From positions 62,001 to 126,000 of the forward strand of contig CAIRGJ010000047.1 of the NCBI GenBank assembly GCA_903878085.1: DNA of 64,000 nt. Reading direction: 5' to 3'. Below, piece after piece: positions 32,842-42,174 of the stretch; the first letter of the stretch is position 1; each line of letters starts with the position of its first letter. Source of the DNA: an uncultured Hyphomicrobiales bacterium (GTDB taxonomy: Bacteria > Pseudomonadota > Alphaproteobacteria > Rhizobiales > Xanthobacteraceae). A program made the position numbers and the translations under genes. The notes beneath the pieces were generated by a model. It saw only the letters and a list, made by a program, of their open reading frames with translations. It was not told the DNA's origin and made no database searches.

Positions 32842-34508
32842 GCGCCGTCGCGCAGCGCGCGCCGCAGGATCTTGCCGACATTGGTTTTCGGCAACTCGGT
32901 CCTGAACTCGATATATTTCGGCAACTTATAGCCGGCGAGCTTGCCGTGCAGGTAGTCGCGCAGATCCTGTTCGCTTAGTGCCGGCGTTTTCTTCACTGCG
33001 AACAATTTGACGGCCTCGCCGGAATGGGCATCCGGTACGCCGACGGCGGCGCATTCGACAACGTCGCCTTGCAACATCGCGATGTCCTCGACCTCGTTGG
33101 GGAACACCTTGAAGCCCGAGACCGAGATCATGTCCTTCTTGCGGTCGACGATCTTGACCAAGCCCTGCTCGTCCATCACGCCGATGTCGCCAGTGCGGAA
33201 GAAGCCGTCGGGAGTCATCACCTGCACGGTTTCCTCGGGCCGGTTCCAGTAGCCGACCATGACTTGCGGTCCGCGCGCGCAGATCTCGCCGCGCTCGCCA
33301 TAGGGCACTTCGTTGTTGGCCTCATCGCGGATCGAAATATCGGTCGATGGAAACGGCAGTCCGATGGTGCCGGTCCATTCGGCGATGTCGAAGCGGTTGG
33401 CGGTCAGTCCCGGCGAGGTTTCCGACAGGCCATAGGCCTCGATGATCGGCGTGCCGGTCGCCTTGAGCCAGCGCTCGGCCACCGCCTGCTGGACCGCCAT
33501 GCCGCCGCCGATCGACGACCGCAAATGACTCCAGTTCAATTTTGCGAAATCGCGGTGATTGAGCAGGGCGTTGAACAGCGTGTTCACGGCGGGGAAATAG
33601 TTCACCGGATATTTCGACAGTTCGGAAATCAGATTTGGGATGTCGCGCGGATTGGGAATCAACAGGCTGACGCCGCCGTTGCGAACGCCGATCATCGCGC
33701 AGGCGGTCAAGGCGAAGATGTGATAGAGCGGCAACGCCACCACCAGGAACAGTTGCTCGACGTGCGGCTCGCGCATCAGCGCCGGTTTCAGCCAGGCATC
33801 GGCCTGCAAGGTGTTGGCGACCACGTTGCGATGCGACAGCACCGCGCCTTTGGAAACGCCGGTGGTGCCGCCGGTATATTGCAGAAACGCGATATCGTCG
33901 GGTCCGATGGCCGGCGTCGTCAGCGTCAGGCCGCGTCCGGCCGACACCGCCCGATTGAACGATATGGCGCCGGGAATTGAGTAGGGCGGCACCAGCTTCT
34001 TGATCCGCCGCACCACCAGATTGACGATCACGCCCTTGAGCCCGAGGAGATCGCCCAGGCTGGCGACGATGACGTGCTTGACGGCGGTTCGCGCGACCAC
34101 GTCCGCGACGGTATGGGCGAAATTCTCCAGCACGACGATGACTTCGGCGCCGCAATCCTTGAGCTGGGATTCCAGTTCGCGCGGCGTGTACAGCGGATTG
34201 ACGTTCACCACCGTCATGCCGGCGCGCAAGGCGGCGATCATCGCGATCGGGTTCTGCAGGACGTTCGGCAGCATGATCGCGACCCGCGAGCCGCGCGGCA
34301 GGCCCTTGCTCTGCAGCCACGCGGCCAGCGCGCGCGACATATCGTCGACCTCGCCATAGGTCAGCGCCCCGCCCATGCAGATGTAGGCTTTTCGCTCGCG
34401 ATATTTGACCAGGCTTTCGGCGAATAGATCCACCACCGACGCATATTGCGACGGGTCGATCTCGGCAGGCACGCCCGGCGGATAGTTGCGCAGCCAAGGT
34501 CGTTCCAT
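32838..34508 (-). CDS. fadD: Long-chain fatty-acid CoA ligase, FadD-type
   Basis: From ATG 34508, preceded by a GAGGGGGAC site, the product is 556 residues beginning MERPWLRNYPPGVPAEI, as is typical of FadD. Motifs are FLQYTGGTTGVSKGAVLSHRN (P-loop), EAYGLSETSPG, and GFFRTGDIGVMDEQGLVKIVDRKKD with FKVFPNEVED. A C-terminal LPKTNVGKILRRAL closes it. It activates long-chain fatty acids to acyl-CoA at the membrane for beta-oxidation. The 74 residues further upstream in the open frame are low-complexity repeat DNA and not part of the protein. It is followed by an overlapping DUF924 gene. Confidence 0.92.
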   Translation of the reverse strand: MERPWLRNYPPGVPAEIDPSQYASVVDLFAESLVKYRERKAYICMGGALTYGEVDDMSRALAAWLQSKGLPRGSRVAIMLPNVLQNPIAMIAALRAGMTVVNVNPLYTPRELESQLKDCGAEVIVVLENFAHTVADVVARTAVKHVIVASLGDLLGLKGVIVNLVVRRIKKLVPPYSIPGAISFNRAVSAGRGLTLTTPAIGPDDIAFLQYTGGTTGVSKGAVLSHRNVVANTLQADAWLKPALMREPHVEQLFLVVALPLYHIFALTACAMIGVRNGGVSLLIPNPRDIPNLISELSKYPVNYFPAVNTLFNALLNHRDFAKLNWSHLRSSIGGGMAVQQAVAERWLKATGTPIIEAYGLSETSPGLTANRFDIAEWTGTIGLPFPSTDISIRDEANNEVPYGERGEICARGPQVMVGYWNRPEETVQVMTPDGFFRTGDIGVMDEQGLVKIVDRKKDMISVSGFKVFPNEVEDIAMLQGDVVECAAVGVPDAHSGEAVKLFAVKKTPALSEQDLRDYLHGKLAGYKLPKYIEFRTELPKTNVGKILRRALRDGA

Positions 34509-34903
34509 GAGGTCCCCCTCCGCCGATTCTGATCCGGCATGCCGGCGGTTCACGATGAGCATCAGACAAGTCGGCAAGGGGCGCAAGAGCGTCCCCGTTC
34601 CGCTCATTGCCGCGGACGCGGGAATCCAGTCTTGCCTTCCTGGGTTCCCGCTGGAGCCTGCGGCTCGGGCCGGCGAAGCCGGAGCCGAATATAGGGGCGA
34701 AGGGAGCGGCGAACTATCGCGCGTCCTCACAAGCCGAAGTTAGGTGGCTGCGGTCAGGTCATGTCCGCATTGCCCCCAAAAGCCGACGCTCGTCGGCGTG
34801 ATGGGGATGTCGGCTCTGGGCTATATCCAGACATTTCGCGACTCGCACCGCTCAAGCGATCCCCTGCCGCGTGTCGGCTGCGTGGAAAAGCGGCGCGCTC
34901 CGG
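34509..34903. other. 395-bp intergenic region with repeat remnants, no gene
   Basis: The fadD ribosome site is at its left end. At about 34603-34655 there are degraded arms of the family C repeat (GCTCATTGCCGCGGACGCGGGAATCC ... GGTTCCCGCT). At 34757-34830 a CCGACGCTCGTCGG hairpin sits among sequence of intergenic-repeat character. Short open frames here have no ribosome site or family resemblance. Confidence 0.6.
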
Positions 34904-36304
34904 CTATGCCGCGCGTGTCGGTGCCGACAACGAGACGACCGCGGCCGCTTCTTCGGCCAGATGGGTGAGGCCCGCCGTATCGGAGGCGAGCGTCATCCGG
35001 TTCCGCCCGTCGTGTTTCGAGCGGTAGAGGGCTTTGTCGGCGATACTGATTAAATCATCACGATCGACGGCGTGGAGCGGATAAACGGCGAAGCCGCCGG
35101 ATATCGTCAACGGCGGAAGCAACTGGCCATGATGCTCGATCGCGGTTGTTTCAATTGTCTTCCGCAGCGATTCGAGGCGCTCGAACGCCAGATCGGCGGG
35201 CGTATCGGGAAGAACAATTGCAAACTCTTCGCCGCCATAGCGGGCGACAATATCTTCGCCACGCTTCCATTCGCGCAGAATGATGCCGAATCTGGCCAAC
35301 ACCGCGTCGCCGGCCGCGTGACCGAAGGTGTCGTTGAACCGCTTGAAATGATCCATGTCCAACATGGCCATCGTCAAGTGTTGATCGCGCGCGGCGGCGC
35401 GATGGAGCTCGCGCTCTAGCGTCTCAAGCAGGTAACGTCGGTTGTACAGGCCGGTCAATTGATCGCGAATGGCCTGATTACGCAGCATCTCACGCAAGCG
35501 CAGATTGGAAATAGCGAGGGCGAGGCTCTCGGCTACAGCGGCGTAGAATGCTTCTCGGTCGCCGCTTCGTCGGTCGCCATTATCGCCACCGCCGTCAAGC
35601 GCCGCCGGGAGGTGAAGACAGAGCGTCCCAAGAATCTCACCGTGCGCGGACAATGGCAGACAAATATGGCGATGGCTTTCAACTGAGGATAAATGGCGAC
35701 AAGGAGCCATGCCGTCAGATCCGCCGGTCTTATGCGGTTTGCCACGGCGCAAAGCCCAGCACTCGTCGGGCATGTGACATGGCTCCACGTCGTAGGGCTG
35801 CCCCCATGCGGCCGCTTTCTCCAGGAGATTACGTGAGGCCTTCATGAGGAAAAGCGTGCCCGACAGGCCGGGAAACATCGATTGCCATTGAGACTTCGCC
35901 AGAACGAGCGCTTCGTCCAGATCGCGGCAGGCTTGGAAGAAATTCACCATCTCGCTGAGCCGAGCCATTTCCACCCGGCGGATGTTCAGCCGCGCCACGG
36001 TCTGCTTGAGTTCGCCATTGGTTGCCGCGATCTCGTTGGTGCGCTCCTCAATCCGTTGCTCTAGTTCTTCCTTTGCCGTCAACAACTGCTGCTGCGTCGC
36101 GGTCAGGTCCTTGTTCTTCTGCATCGTGCTTTTAAAAATAAAGAAATAGAGAAACGGAAAGACAATGACGACCAGTGCGGTTGCATCCACAATATTTGCG
36201 ACGATCTCGTTTTCGATATGGGCGTAGTTCAAGGCGACCATGATCGCCATCTCGCCGCAGAAAATCGTCAGCGACAGCAATATTAAAAGACGCAATGCAC
36301 TCAT
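34904..36304 (-). CDS. Membrane-anchored diguanylate cyclase with GAF-like sensor (GGDEF domain)
   Basis: The 466-residue protein has two N-terminal membrane segments (about 5-25, 38-57), a coiled coil (about 62-112) and a GAF-like domain (about 120-275) with several Cys (PCHMPDECW, APCRHL). The C-terminal GGDEF domain (about 285-450) has its active site G357-G-E-E-F361 and the allosteric I-site R348-G-E-D351 five residues before it; both are intact. It should make cyclic di-GMP from two GTP with product inhibition. No EAL domain is present. The Cys/His cluster may bind a metal or heme (inference). An inverted repeat lies 79 nt upstream of the start. Confidence 0.93.
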   Translation of the reverse strand: MSALRLLILLSLTIFCGEMAIMVALNYAHIENEIVANIVDATALVVIVFPFLYFFIFKSTMQKNKDLTATQQQLLTAKEELEQRIEERTNEIAATNGELKQTVARLNIRRVEMARLSEMVNFFQACRDLDEALVLAKSQWQSMFPGLSGTLFLMKASRNLLEKAAAWGQPYDVEPCHMPDECWALRRGKPHKTGGSDGMAPCRHLSSVESHRHICLPLSAHGEILGTLCLHLPAALDGGGDNGDRRSGDREAFYAAVAESLALAISNLRLREMLRNQAIRDQLTGLYNRRYLLETLERELHRAAARDQHLTMAMLDMDHFKRFNDTFGHAAGDAVLARFGIILREWKRGEDIVARYGGEEFAIVLPDTPADLAFERLESLRKTIETTAIEHHGQLLPPLTISGGFAVYPLHAVDRDDLISIADKALYRSKHDGRNRMTLASDTAGLTHLAEEAAAVVSLSAPTRAA

Positions 36305-36382
36305 AATTCAGGCCCCCACGCCCGTCGGAAAATCGAAGCGCTGACCGGAATTCTAAAGATCACATCAAAAAGATTAGACTAA

Positions 36383-36406
36383 TTGAAACAGTTAATGATG
36401 TTTCAA
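36383..36406. promoter_or_regulatory. Perfect 8-bp dyad upstream of the diguanylate cyclase gene
   Basis: TTGAAACA and TGTTTCAA are perfect inverted arms around an 8-nt spacer (GTTAATGA). They lie in the only A/T-rich part of the 36305-36502 gap, 79 nt before the cyclase start. The size fits an operator for a dimeric regulator. Confidence 0.4.
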
Positions 36407-36502
36407 CCGCTGCAACCTGGCGTCGGCGTCCGTACGACAATTCACCACCGCCCGTCGTGCCGCCCGCGCCTGCATTTGGCTGGCCGCTCATGAGCCCGCG
36501 CG

Positions 36503-37633
36503 CTACCGGTCCACGCCGCCGAAAGGAATCAGCGGATTATCGGTCAGGGCGGCGCGATCCGGCCGGTCCGAGGCGGCGCTGCCGGTAAACGCGTCGAACA
36601 ACTCGCGGACCGTGCGCTCGGGCAGGTCGCGGGTGATGAACACCAGCCGGGTGCGGTGGTCGTCGTCGGGCCAGCGCTCGAGCCGTGCGGTCGGATGGAA
36701 GACGTGCTGCACGCCGTGCACCACCACGGGCGTATCGGGCATTTCGGCAAGCTTCACGATGCCTTTGACGCGCAGCAGCTTGTTGCCGTGGGTCGCGCGC
36801 AGCAGTTCGAGGAACATCTCCAGCGTGCCGGCTGGGATCGCGGCGTCGCTGGCGATCACGAACGAGCCGATATGCTCGTCATGGCGGTTGACGTCGTGAT
36901 GGTGGTGACCGTGGTGCGCATGGGCGTCGGCATAGGCCTCGGCTGCCAGCCATTTCTTGACGTCGGGGATTTTGCGCTCGGGATCGTAGAGCCCGCAATT
37001 GAGCAGTTTGTCCGGCGTCGCTTCGCCTTTCGCGGCGTCGAGAATGATCGCGGCCGGATTGAGCGCGCGCAAGCGCGCCACGAGGCGCTGTTGTTGCGCT
37101 TCGTCTGCCAGATCGGTCTTGGTCAGCACGATGCGGTCCGCGACCGCAGCTTGCTTGACCGCTTCGGCATGCTCGTTGAGCGTGGTTTCGCCATTCACCG
37201 CATCGACCACGGTCACCACGCCATCGAGCCGGTAGCGCTGCACCAGATAAGGATGCGCCATCATCGTGTGCAGCACCGGCGCCGGATCGGCAAGGCCGGT
37301 GGTTTCCAGCAACACGCGTTTGAACGTGCAGCGGCGGTTGTCGAGATCGCGCAACAGCGTTTCCAGGCCGTCGACCAGGTCGCCGCGCATCGTGCAGCAC
37401 AGGCAGCCGCTTTGCAGCAGCACCATGTTGTCGCCGACATATTCCACCAGCAGGTGGTCGAGCGAAACTTCGCCGAATTCGTTGATGATGACGGCGGTGT
37501 CGCCGAGCGCCGGATCTTTCAGCAACCGGTTGAGCAAGGTGGTCTTGCCGGCGCCGAGGAAGCCGGTCAGCACGGTCAGCGGAATAGGGACCGCCGGCTG
37601 GCGTCGGCTGGCGCTTGTGCCGGGCTCGCTCAT
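36503..37633 (-). CDS. CobW/COG0523-family GTP-binding metallochaperone
   Basis: The 376-residue G3E GTPase has Walker A GFLGAGKTT (24-32), the metal motif C77-L-C79-C80, the switch region with E-T-T-G-L-A-D-P and the TKTDL nucleotide-specificity motif. A histidine-rich stretch (about 238-254, HAHHGHHHHD and neighbours) precedes the C-terminal CobW_C domain. COG0523 proteins deliver Zn or Co to client enzymes. Its start overlaps by 4 nt the stop of the D-Ala-D-Ala carboxypeptidase gene upstream. This may be simple co-transcription or a clue to envelope or zinc homeostasis. No Zur-type box was recognised. Confidence 0.92.
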   Translation of the reverse strand: MSEPGTSASRRQPAVPIPLTVLTGFLGAGKTTLLNRLLKDPALGDTAVIINEFGEVSLDHLLVEYVGDNMVLLQSGCLCCTMRGDLVDGLETLLRDLDNRRCTFKRVLLETTGLADPAPVLHTMMAHPYLVQRYRLDGVVTVVDAVNGETTLNEHAEAVKQAAVADRIVLTKTDLADEAQQQRLVARLRALNPAAIILDAAKGEATPDKLLNCGLYDPERKIPDVKKWLAAEAYADAHAHHGHHHHDVNRHDEHIGSFVIASDAAIPAGTLEMFLELLRATHGNKLLRVKGIVKLAEMPDTPVVVHGVQHVFHPTARLERWPDDDHRTRLVFITRDLPERTVRELFDAFTGSAASDRPDRAALTDNPLIPFGGVDR

Positions 37634-38892
37634 TGGGCCGCCGACGAGACTTTCGGCTTTGCGAGCTTGGCAGGCTTGGCAGTCTTTTGAGCCTTGGCTG
37701 GCTTATCGCCGGCAGGCTTGTCCGCGGCCGTTTTGGCGACCCTCTTTTTCTTTTTCGTCGCGGCGCTGGCGACCGGCGCGGCGTCGGGATGATCGGCCGG
37801 TCCGGTGAAGACAACGGTCGGCGCCGAGGTATCGACCGGCGGCCCGAGCACGAACTTGCCGTTCGCCGGCTTCAGGTTCGACAGCATATAGGCCTGACCG
37901 CTCTGATCGCTCTCGCCATTGCCGGCCACGGGCGTATCGGGGTTCGGCTCTTCTTCCTCGTTGTCCTCGGACGCCGGCTTGCGGCGATGGCCGCCGCACA
38001 TCTCGTCGCGCAGATTGGGCGGCTGCGCATCGACCGGCGCCAGCGAATCGACGGTGCCCAGCGACGGCGTCAGCCAGGACAGCCCGCCGCTGTTGAAACC
38101 GCGCTCGAGCAGCGCTCCGGCTTTCTGCGCGCGCACCGCGCCGGAATAGGCGCCGAGCACGATGGCGATCAGCCGCCGTCCGTTGCGCGTCGCCGATGCC
38201 ACGACGTTATAGCCGGAGGCGCAGATGAACCCGGTCTTCATGCCGTCGGCGCCGGGATAGCGGTCGATCAGCGAATTATAGTTGTGATAGACGCGATTGC
38301 CGTAGCGCATCGACGAGATGTGCCAGAAGCCGTCGCTCTCCGGAAACTCGCGGATCAGCGCGCGCGCCAGGATGCCAAGGTCGCGCGCCGAGGTGACGTG
38401 ATTTTCCGCCGGCAGCCCGTTCGGGTTGACGAAATTGGATTGCGACATGCCGAGCCGGCGCGCATTGGCGTTCATCATGTCGGCGAAGCCTTCGATCGAG
38501 CCGCCGACGCCTTCGGCAATCGCGACCGCGATATCGTTGGCCGACTTGACCATCAGCATCTTCAGCGCGTTGTCGATGGTGACGGTGGTGCCGAGCTTGA
38601 AGCCCATCTTGGTCGGCTGCTGCGCCACCGCGTTGCGCGACATCGTCAGCAAGGTGTTGAACGAGACTTTGCCGTCGCGCACGGCGCGCAGCGTGGTGTA
38701 GGCGGTCATCAACTTGGTGACGGATGCCGGATACCACGGATAGGTCGCGTTCTCGGCGTGCAGCACCTTGCCGGTGGCGGCCTCAATCAACAGTTGGGCT
38801 TCGGCCTGGGCGCGGTTGACGGCGGACAGCGACAGCAGCGCGGCTGCGGCCAGGCCGAGGCAAAAGGCACGGGGGCTCGAACAAAGGGTCAA
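37630..38892 (-). CDS. D-alanyl-D-alanine carboxypeptidase (serine PBP, DacA/DacC type)
   Basis: The 420-residue protein has a signal peptide (about 1-30, ...NRAQA) and all three active-site motifs of the S11 family: S57-V-T-K60, S117-A-N119 and K219-T-G221. The catalytic domain spans about 33-270. It is followed by an extension rich in Asp/Glu and then a Lys/Ala/Pro-rich tail (about 375-420), replacing the usual C-terminal membrane anchor. It trims the terminal D-Ala of peptidoglycan pentapeptides in the periplasm. The gene overlaps the downstream CobW gene. Confidence 0.92.
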   Translation of the reverse strand: MTLCSSPRAFCLGLAAAALLSLSAVNRAQAEAQLLIEAATGKVLHAENATYPWYPASVTKLMTAYTTLRAVRDGKVSFNTLLTMSRNAVAQQPTKMGFKLGTTVTIDNALKMLMVKSANDIAVAIAEGVGGSIEGFADMMNANARRLGMSQSNFVNPNGLPAENHVTSARDLGILARALIREFPESDGFWHISSMRYGNRVYHNYNSLIDRYPGADGMKTGFICASGYNVVASATRNGRRLIAIVLGAYSGAVRAQKAGALLERGFNSGGLSWLTPSLGTVDSLAPVDAQPPNLRDEMCGGHRRKPASEDNEEEEPNPDTPVAGNGESDQSGQAYMLSNLKPANGKFVLGPPVDTSAPTVVFTGPADHPDAAPVASAATKKKKRVAKTAADKPAGDKPAKAQKTAKPAKLAKPKVSSAAQ

Positions 38893-39110
38893 GATTGCGG
38901 TCCGGTCTGTTGTTCGGGCCCAAAGAACGACCCAAGGAGCGACCCATGCAAAGGGGTGAGTTCCATAGGCTGCGATGTTAGGCTATCGAAGCGTGCGGCG
39001 GGAGGCAAAGCCCGCCGTTCTCCAGCTGATTTTATGGTGACTGACCACGGTGACTCGGCCAGCGTCAATCGCCGATTAATGCGACCAAAGTTCGGCAACA
39101 GGAGGCATCG

Positions 39111-40277
39111 ATGACCGCAGCCATTGTCGGTTGGGCCCACACCCCCTTCGGTAAGCTTAACGGCGAGACCGTCGAAAGCCTGATCGTGCGCGTCGCCGGC
39201 GAGGCGCTGAGCCATGCCGGGATCGCAGCCAAGGACGTGGACGAGATCGTGCTCGGCCACTTCAATGCGGGGTTTTCCGCGCAGGATTTCACCGCGTCGC
39301 TGGTGTTGCAGGCCTCGCCCGACCTGCGCTTCAAGCGCGCGACCCGCGTCGAAAACGCCTGCGCCACGGGATCGGCGGCGGTGCATATGGGGATCAGGGC
39401 GATCGAGGCGCGCGCCGCGCGCATCGTTCTGGCGGTTGGCGTCGAGCAGATGACGACAACACCTGGGCCGGAGGTCGGCCGGAACCTGTTGAAGGCTTCT
39501 TATGTGCGCGACGAGGCCGAGATTGACGGCGGCTTCGCCGGTATTTTCGGCCAGATCGCCGGTCTCTATTTCCAGAAATACGGCGACCAATCCGACGCGC
39601 TGGCCATGATCGCGGCCAAGAATCACAAGAATGGCGTCGGCAATCCTTATGCACAGATGCGCAAGGATTTGGGTTTCGACTTCTGCCGCACCGAGAGCGA
39701 GAAGAATCCGTTCGTCGCGGGTCCGCTCAAGCGCACCGACTGTTCGCTGGTATCCGACGGCGCGGCCGCGGTGGTGCTGGCCGACGTGGAAACCGCGCTC
39801 CAGCTCGACAGAGCGGTGGCGTTCCGCGCCGCCGAGCACGTGCAGGACTTCCTGCCGATGGCCAAGCGCGACATCCTCAAGTTCGACGGCTGTGCACTAG
39901 CCTGGCAGCGGGCGCTGGCCAAATCCGGACTGACCCTGGACGATCTGTCATTCGTCGAGACCCACGACTGCTTCACCGTCGCGGAGTTGATCGAATACGA
40001 AGCCATGGGCCTGACCCCGGAGGGCCAGGGTGCCCGCGCCATCAAGGAAGGCTGGACTCAGAAAGACGGCAGACTGCCGGTCAATCCGTCCGGCGGCCTC
40101 AAGGCCAAGGGCCACCCCATCGGCGCCACCGGGGTGTCGATGCATGCGCTCACCGCAATGCAGCTCACCGGTTCAGCAGGGGACTTGCAGATCAAGAACG
40201 CCCGGTTGGGCGGAATTTTTAATATGGGCGGAACCGCTGTCGCCAATTACGTCAGCATTCTCGAGCGCATTAAGTAG
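39111..40277 (+). CDS. Thiolase-family acetyl-CoA acetyltransferase, SCP2-like
   Basis: The 388-residue product begins MTAAIVGWAHTPFGKLNGET and has the acyl-accepting Cys84 in E-N-A-C-A-T-G-S and H285-D-C-F. The motif K-A-K-G-H335-P-I-G-A-T-G is also present. The usual second catalytic Cys (C-x-G near the C-terminus) is replaced by M-G-G-T-A-V-A, as in SCP2-type thiolases. Such enzymes cleave or form 3-ketoacyl-CoA; many catabolic SCP2 thiolases pair with a DUF35 protein, which is not seen here. It is followed about 165 nt later by a LysR regulator on the same strand. The pathway is unknown. Confidence 0.88.
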   Translation: MTAAIVGWAHTPFGKLNGETVESLIVRVAGEALSHAGIAAKDVDEIVLGHFNAGFSAQDFTASLVLQASPDLRFKRATRVENACATGSAAVHMGIRAIEARAARIVLAVGVEQMTTTPGPEVGRNLLKASYVRDEAEIDGGFAGIFGQIAGLYFQKYGDQSDALAMIAAKNHKNGVGNPYAQMRKDLGFDFCRTESEKNPFVAGPLKRTDCSLVSDGAAAVVLADVETALQLDRAVAFRAAEHVQDFLPMAKRDILKFDGCALAWQRALAKSGLTLDDLSFVETHDCFTVAELIEYEAMGLTPEGQGARAIKEGWTQKDGRLPVNPSGGLKAKGHPIGATGVSMHALTAMQLTGSAGDLQIKNARLGGIFNMGGTAVANYVSILERIK

Positions 40278-40441
40278 TCTCGGCCTAAACATTTCGGGAT
40301 TTTCCGTCGCTCCAGCGGTTACTTGTGCAACGATAGGGCGTCCAACCATAAAATTGATCGTGATGCGGGACGTGGTACAGTTTGGGCGGAGCCGGTGTTG
40401 GTACACATATGATACGCCAATGCCCGGGGGGAGAAGGCAGG

Positions 40442-41386
40442 ATGATCAATATTCCGACCGATCTGTTACGGACGCTCGTTGCCGTCGTCGATTTGCGCAG
40501 TTTCACCAAGGCTGCGGCGTTGCTGGGCGTGACCCAACCGGCGGTGAGCGCTCAAATCAAGCGGCTGCAATACCTGCTCGGCAAAGACGTGTTTGACCGC
40601 AGCGCGCAAGGGATCAGCCTGGCCCCGCATGGCGAGATGATCGTCAGCTATGCCCGGCGGCTGTTGTCGATCAACGACCAGATCATGGAAATTGGCGGTA
40701 CGAGCCGCCGTGCCGACCAGGTCATCCGCATCGGCGTCCCCGGCGATTTTGTCTCGGCCATCCTGTCGCATACTTTGGCGCAGTTTCGCAGCCAGTGGCC
40801 GGGCGTGCGGTTCAATGTCCGCATGGGCTTGTTCGAGCCGCTGCTACGCGACCTGCGCCAAGGCGACATCGACCTGGTCGTGAGCCTGTCGGCCACGGCG
40901 CCGGTCGATGCACGGCATTATTGGAAGGAAGAGTGTGTTTGGGCCCGCGGGGAAAACACAATCATCGATCTCAACCGGCCGATCCCGCTGGTGTCGTACG
41001 GCGAAAAGACCCTGAACCGCCAATTGGCCACGACCTCGCTCAAGAAGGCCGGCCTCGAATGGGAGGATGTTTTCGTCGGGCCCAGCCTGCTCAGCCTGTC
41101 CGGGGCCGTCGCGTCCGGGCTCGGCATCATGGCGCTGGCGCGCCGGCGCGTGGTTCAATTCGGGCTCGTCGGCTGGAATGGTGCGAGCTTGGTTTGGGAC
41201 GACGCGTCGCTACCGGAGTTGGACAGCATATTTTGCGGCATCTATGTCCGTGAAGGCGCCGGCCGCGATATGCTCGAGCATCTCGCCGACCTGATTGCGC
41301 AAGTACTGCACCCCACTGCCGTCATAGCGGATGCGGATAATTTAGCGCCGTTAAGCCGGATGCGGGCGAAGCCCTCCGCGGCCTAG
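40442..41386 (+). CDS. LysR-type transcriptional regulator
   Basis: From ATG 40442, after a GGGGGAGAAGG region, the product is 314 residues. It has an N-terminal winged HTH (about 3-62; LRTLVAVVDLRSFTKAAALL, then VTQPAVSAQIKRLQ) and a C-terminal effector domain (about 90-295) beginning RIGVPGDFVSAILS. LysR proteins usually respond to a pathway intermediate. Candidate targets are the thiolase gene just upstream or the convergent ABC operon. An A/T-containing candidate promoter (TTGATC, 16 nt, TACAGT) lies at about 40347-40374. The 20 codons upstream of the chosen start do not look like an HTH lead-in. Confidence 0.9.
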   Translation: MINIPTDLLRTLVAVVDLRSFTKAAALLGVTQPAVSAQIKRLQYLLGKDVFDRSAQGISLAPHGEMIVSYARRLLSINDQIMEIGGTSRRADQVIRIGVPGDFVSAILSHTLAQFRSQWPGVRFNVRMGLFEPLLRDLRQGDIDLVVSLSATAPVDARHYWKEECVWARGENTIIDLNRPIPLVSYGEKTLNRQLATTSLKKAGLEWEDVFVGPSLLSLSGAVASGLGIMALARRRVVQFGLVGWNGASLVWDDASLPELDSIFCGIYVREGAGRDMLEHLADLIAQVLHPTAVIADADNLAPLSRMRAKPSAA

Positions 41387-41400
41387 CGGCCGCCTGGGCG

Positions 41401-42174
41401 TCAGCTCTGCGCAAAGCCGGAGCGCTGCGCCCAGCCGGTCATCCGCCGCTCCAGCATCGCCATCGCGGCGTACATGGCAATGCCCTCGATCGCCAGCGCC
41501 ACGAGTCCGGCGAAAATCAACGGCACCTGGAATTGCGCCTGCGCCTGCAGCATCAGATTGCCGATGCCGTTATTGGACGCGACGCTTTCCGAAATCACCG
41601 AGCCGACGAAAGCCAGCGTGATCGCGACTTTCAGCGAGCCGAAGAAATACGGCAACGTGCGCGGAATGCCGACTTTTTGCATGATGTCGAACTTTGAGGC
41701 GCCCAGCGCCTTGAGTACGTCTTCCAGTTCCGGCTCGATGGTGGCTAGTCCGGTCGCCACGTTCACAACAATCGGGAAGAATGAAATCAGGAACGCGGTG
41801 AGCACCGCTGGAATGAATCCGATGCCGAACCACAGCACCAGAATCGGCACCACCGCGACTTTCGGAATGGCGTTGAAGCCAATCATCAGCGGATAGAGCC
41901 CGGCATAGATCGCGCGCGACCAGCCGACCAGAAGTCCGAGCAGCAGCCCGAAACCGACCGCCAGGGCGAAACCGATCAGTGTGGTTTCCAGCGTGACCCA
42001 GGAATTGCGCGCCAGTGGCCCGGAATATTCGATGAAGGCCTGCGCCACTGCGGTCGGCGGCGGCAGGAAAAACATCGGAATTTTGAAAAACCGGACGGCC
42101 CCTTCCCACACCGCCAGCAGGGCGACGGTGAACAGCCAAGGCGAAAGCCGGATCAGCACCGCGGTCCGCGTCAT
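41401..42174 (-). CDS. ABC transporter permease, SsuC/TauC family
   Basis: The 257-residue protein has six membrane segments. Its EAA loop region ELEDVLKALGASKFDIMQKV is followed by GIPRTLPYFFGSLKVAITLA, the typical SsuC/TauC/NrtB pattern. It is the membrane component of an importer for sulfonates, nitrate, pyrimidine precursors or similar compounds. The start overlaps by 4 nt the stop of the ATPase gene upstream. Order of transcription is receptor, ATPase, permease. It is convergent with the LysR gene, 14 nt apart. Confidence 0.92.
   Translation of the reverse strand: MTRTAVLIRLSPWLFTVALLAVWEGAVRFFKIPMFFLPPPTAVAQAFIEYSGPLARNSWVTLETTLIGFALAVGFGLLLGLLVGWSRAIYAGLYPLMIGFNAIPKVAVVPILVLWFGIGFIPAVLTAFLISFFPIVVNVATGLATIEPELEDVLKALGASKFDIMQKVGIPRTLPYFFGSLKVAITLAFVGSVISESVASNNGIGNLMLQAQAQFQVPLIFAGLVALAIEGIAMYAAMAMLERRMTGWAQRSGFAQS

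Noticed and set aside
34607-35027. Small open frames between fadD and the diguanylate cyclase
   Set aside because: They lie in repeat-derived DNA, lack ribosome sites and one overlaps the 3' end of the cyclase gene in another frame.
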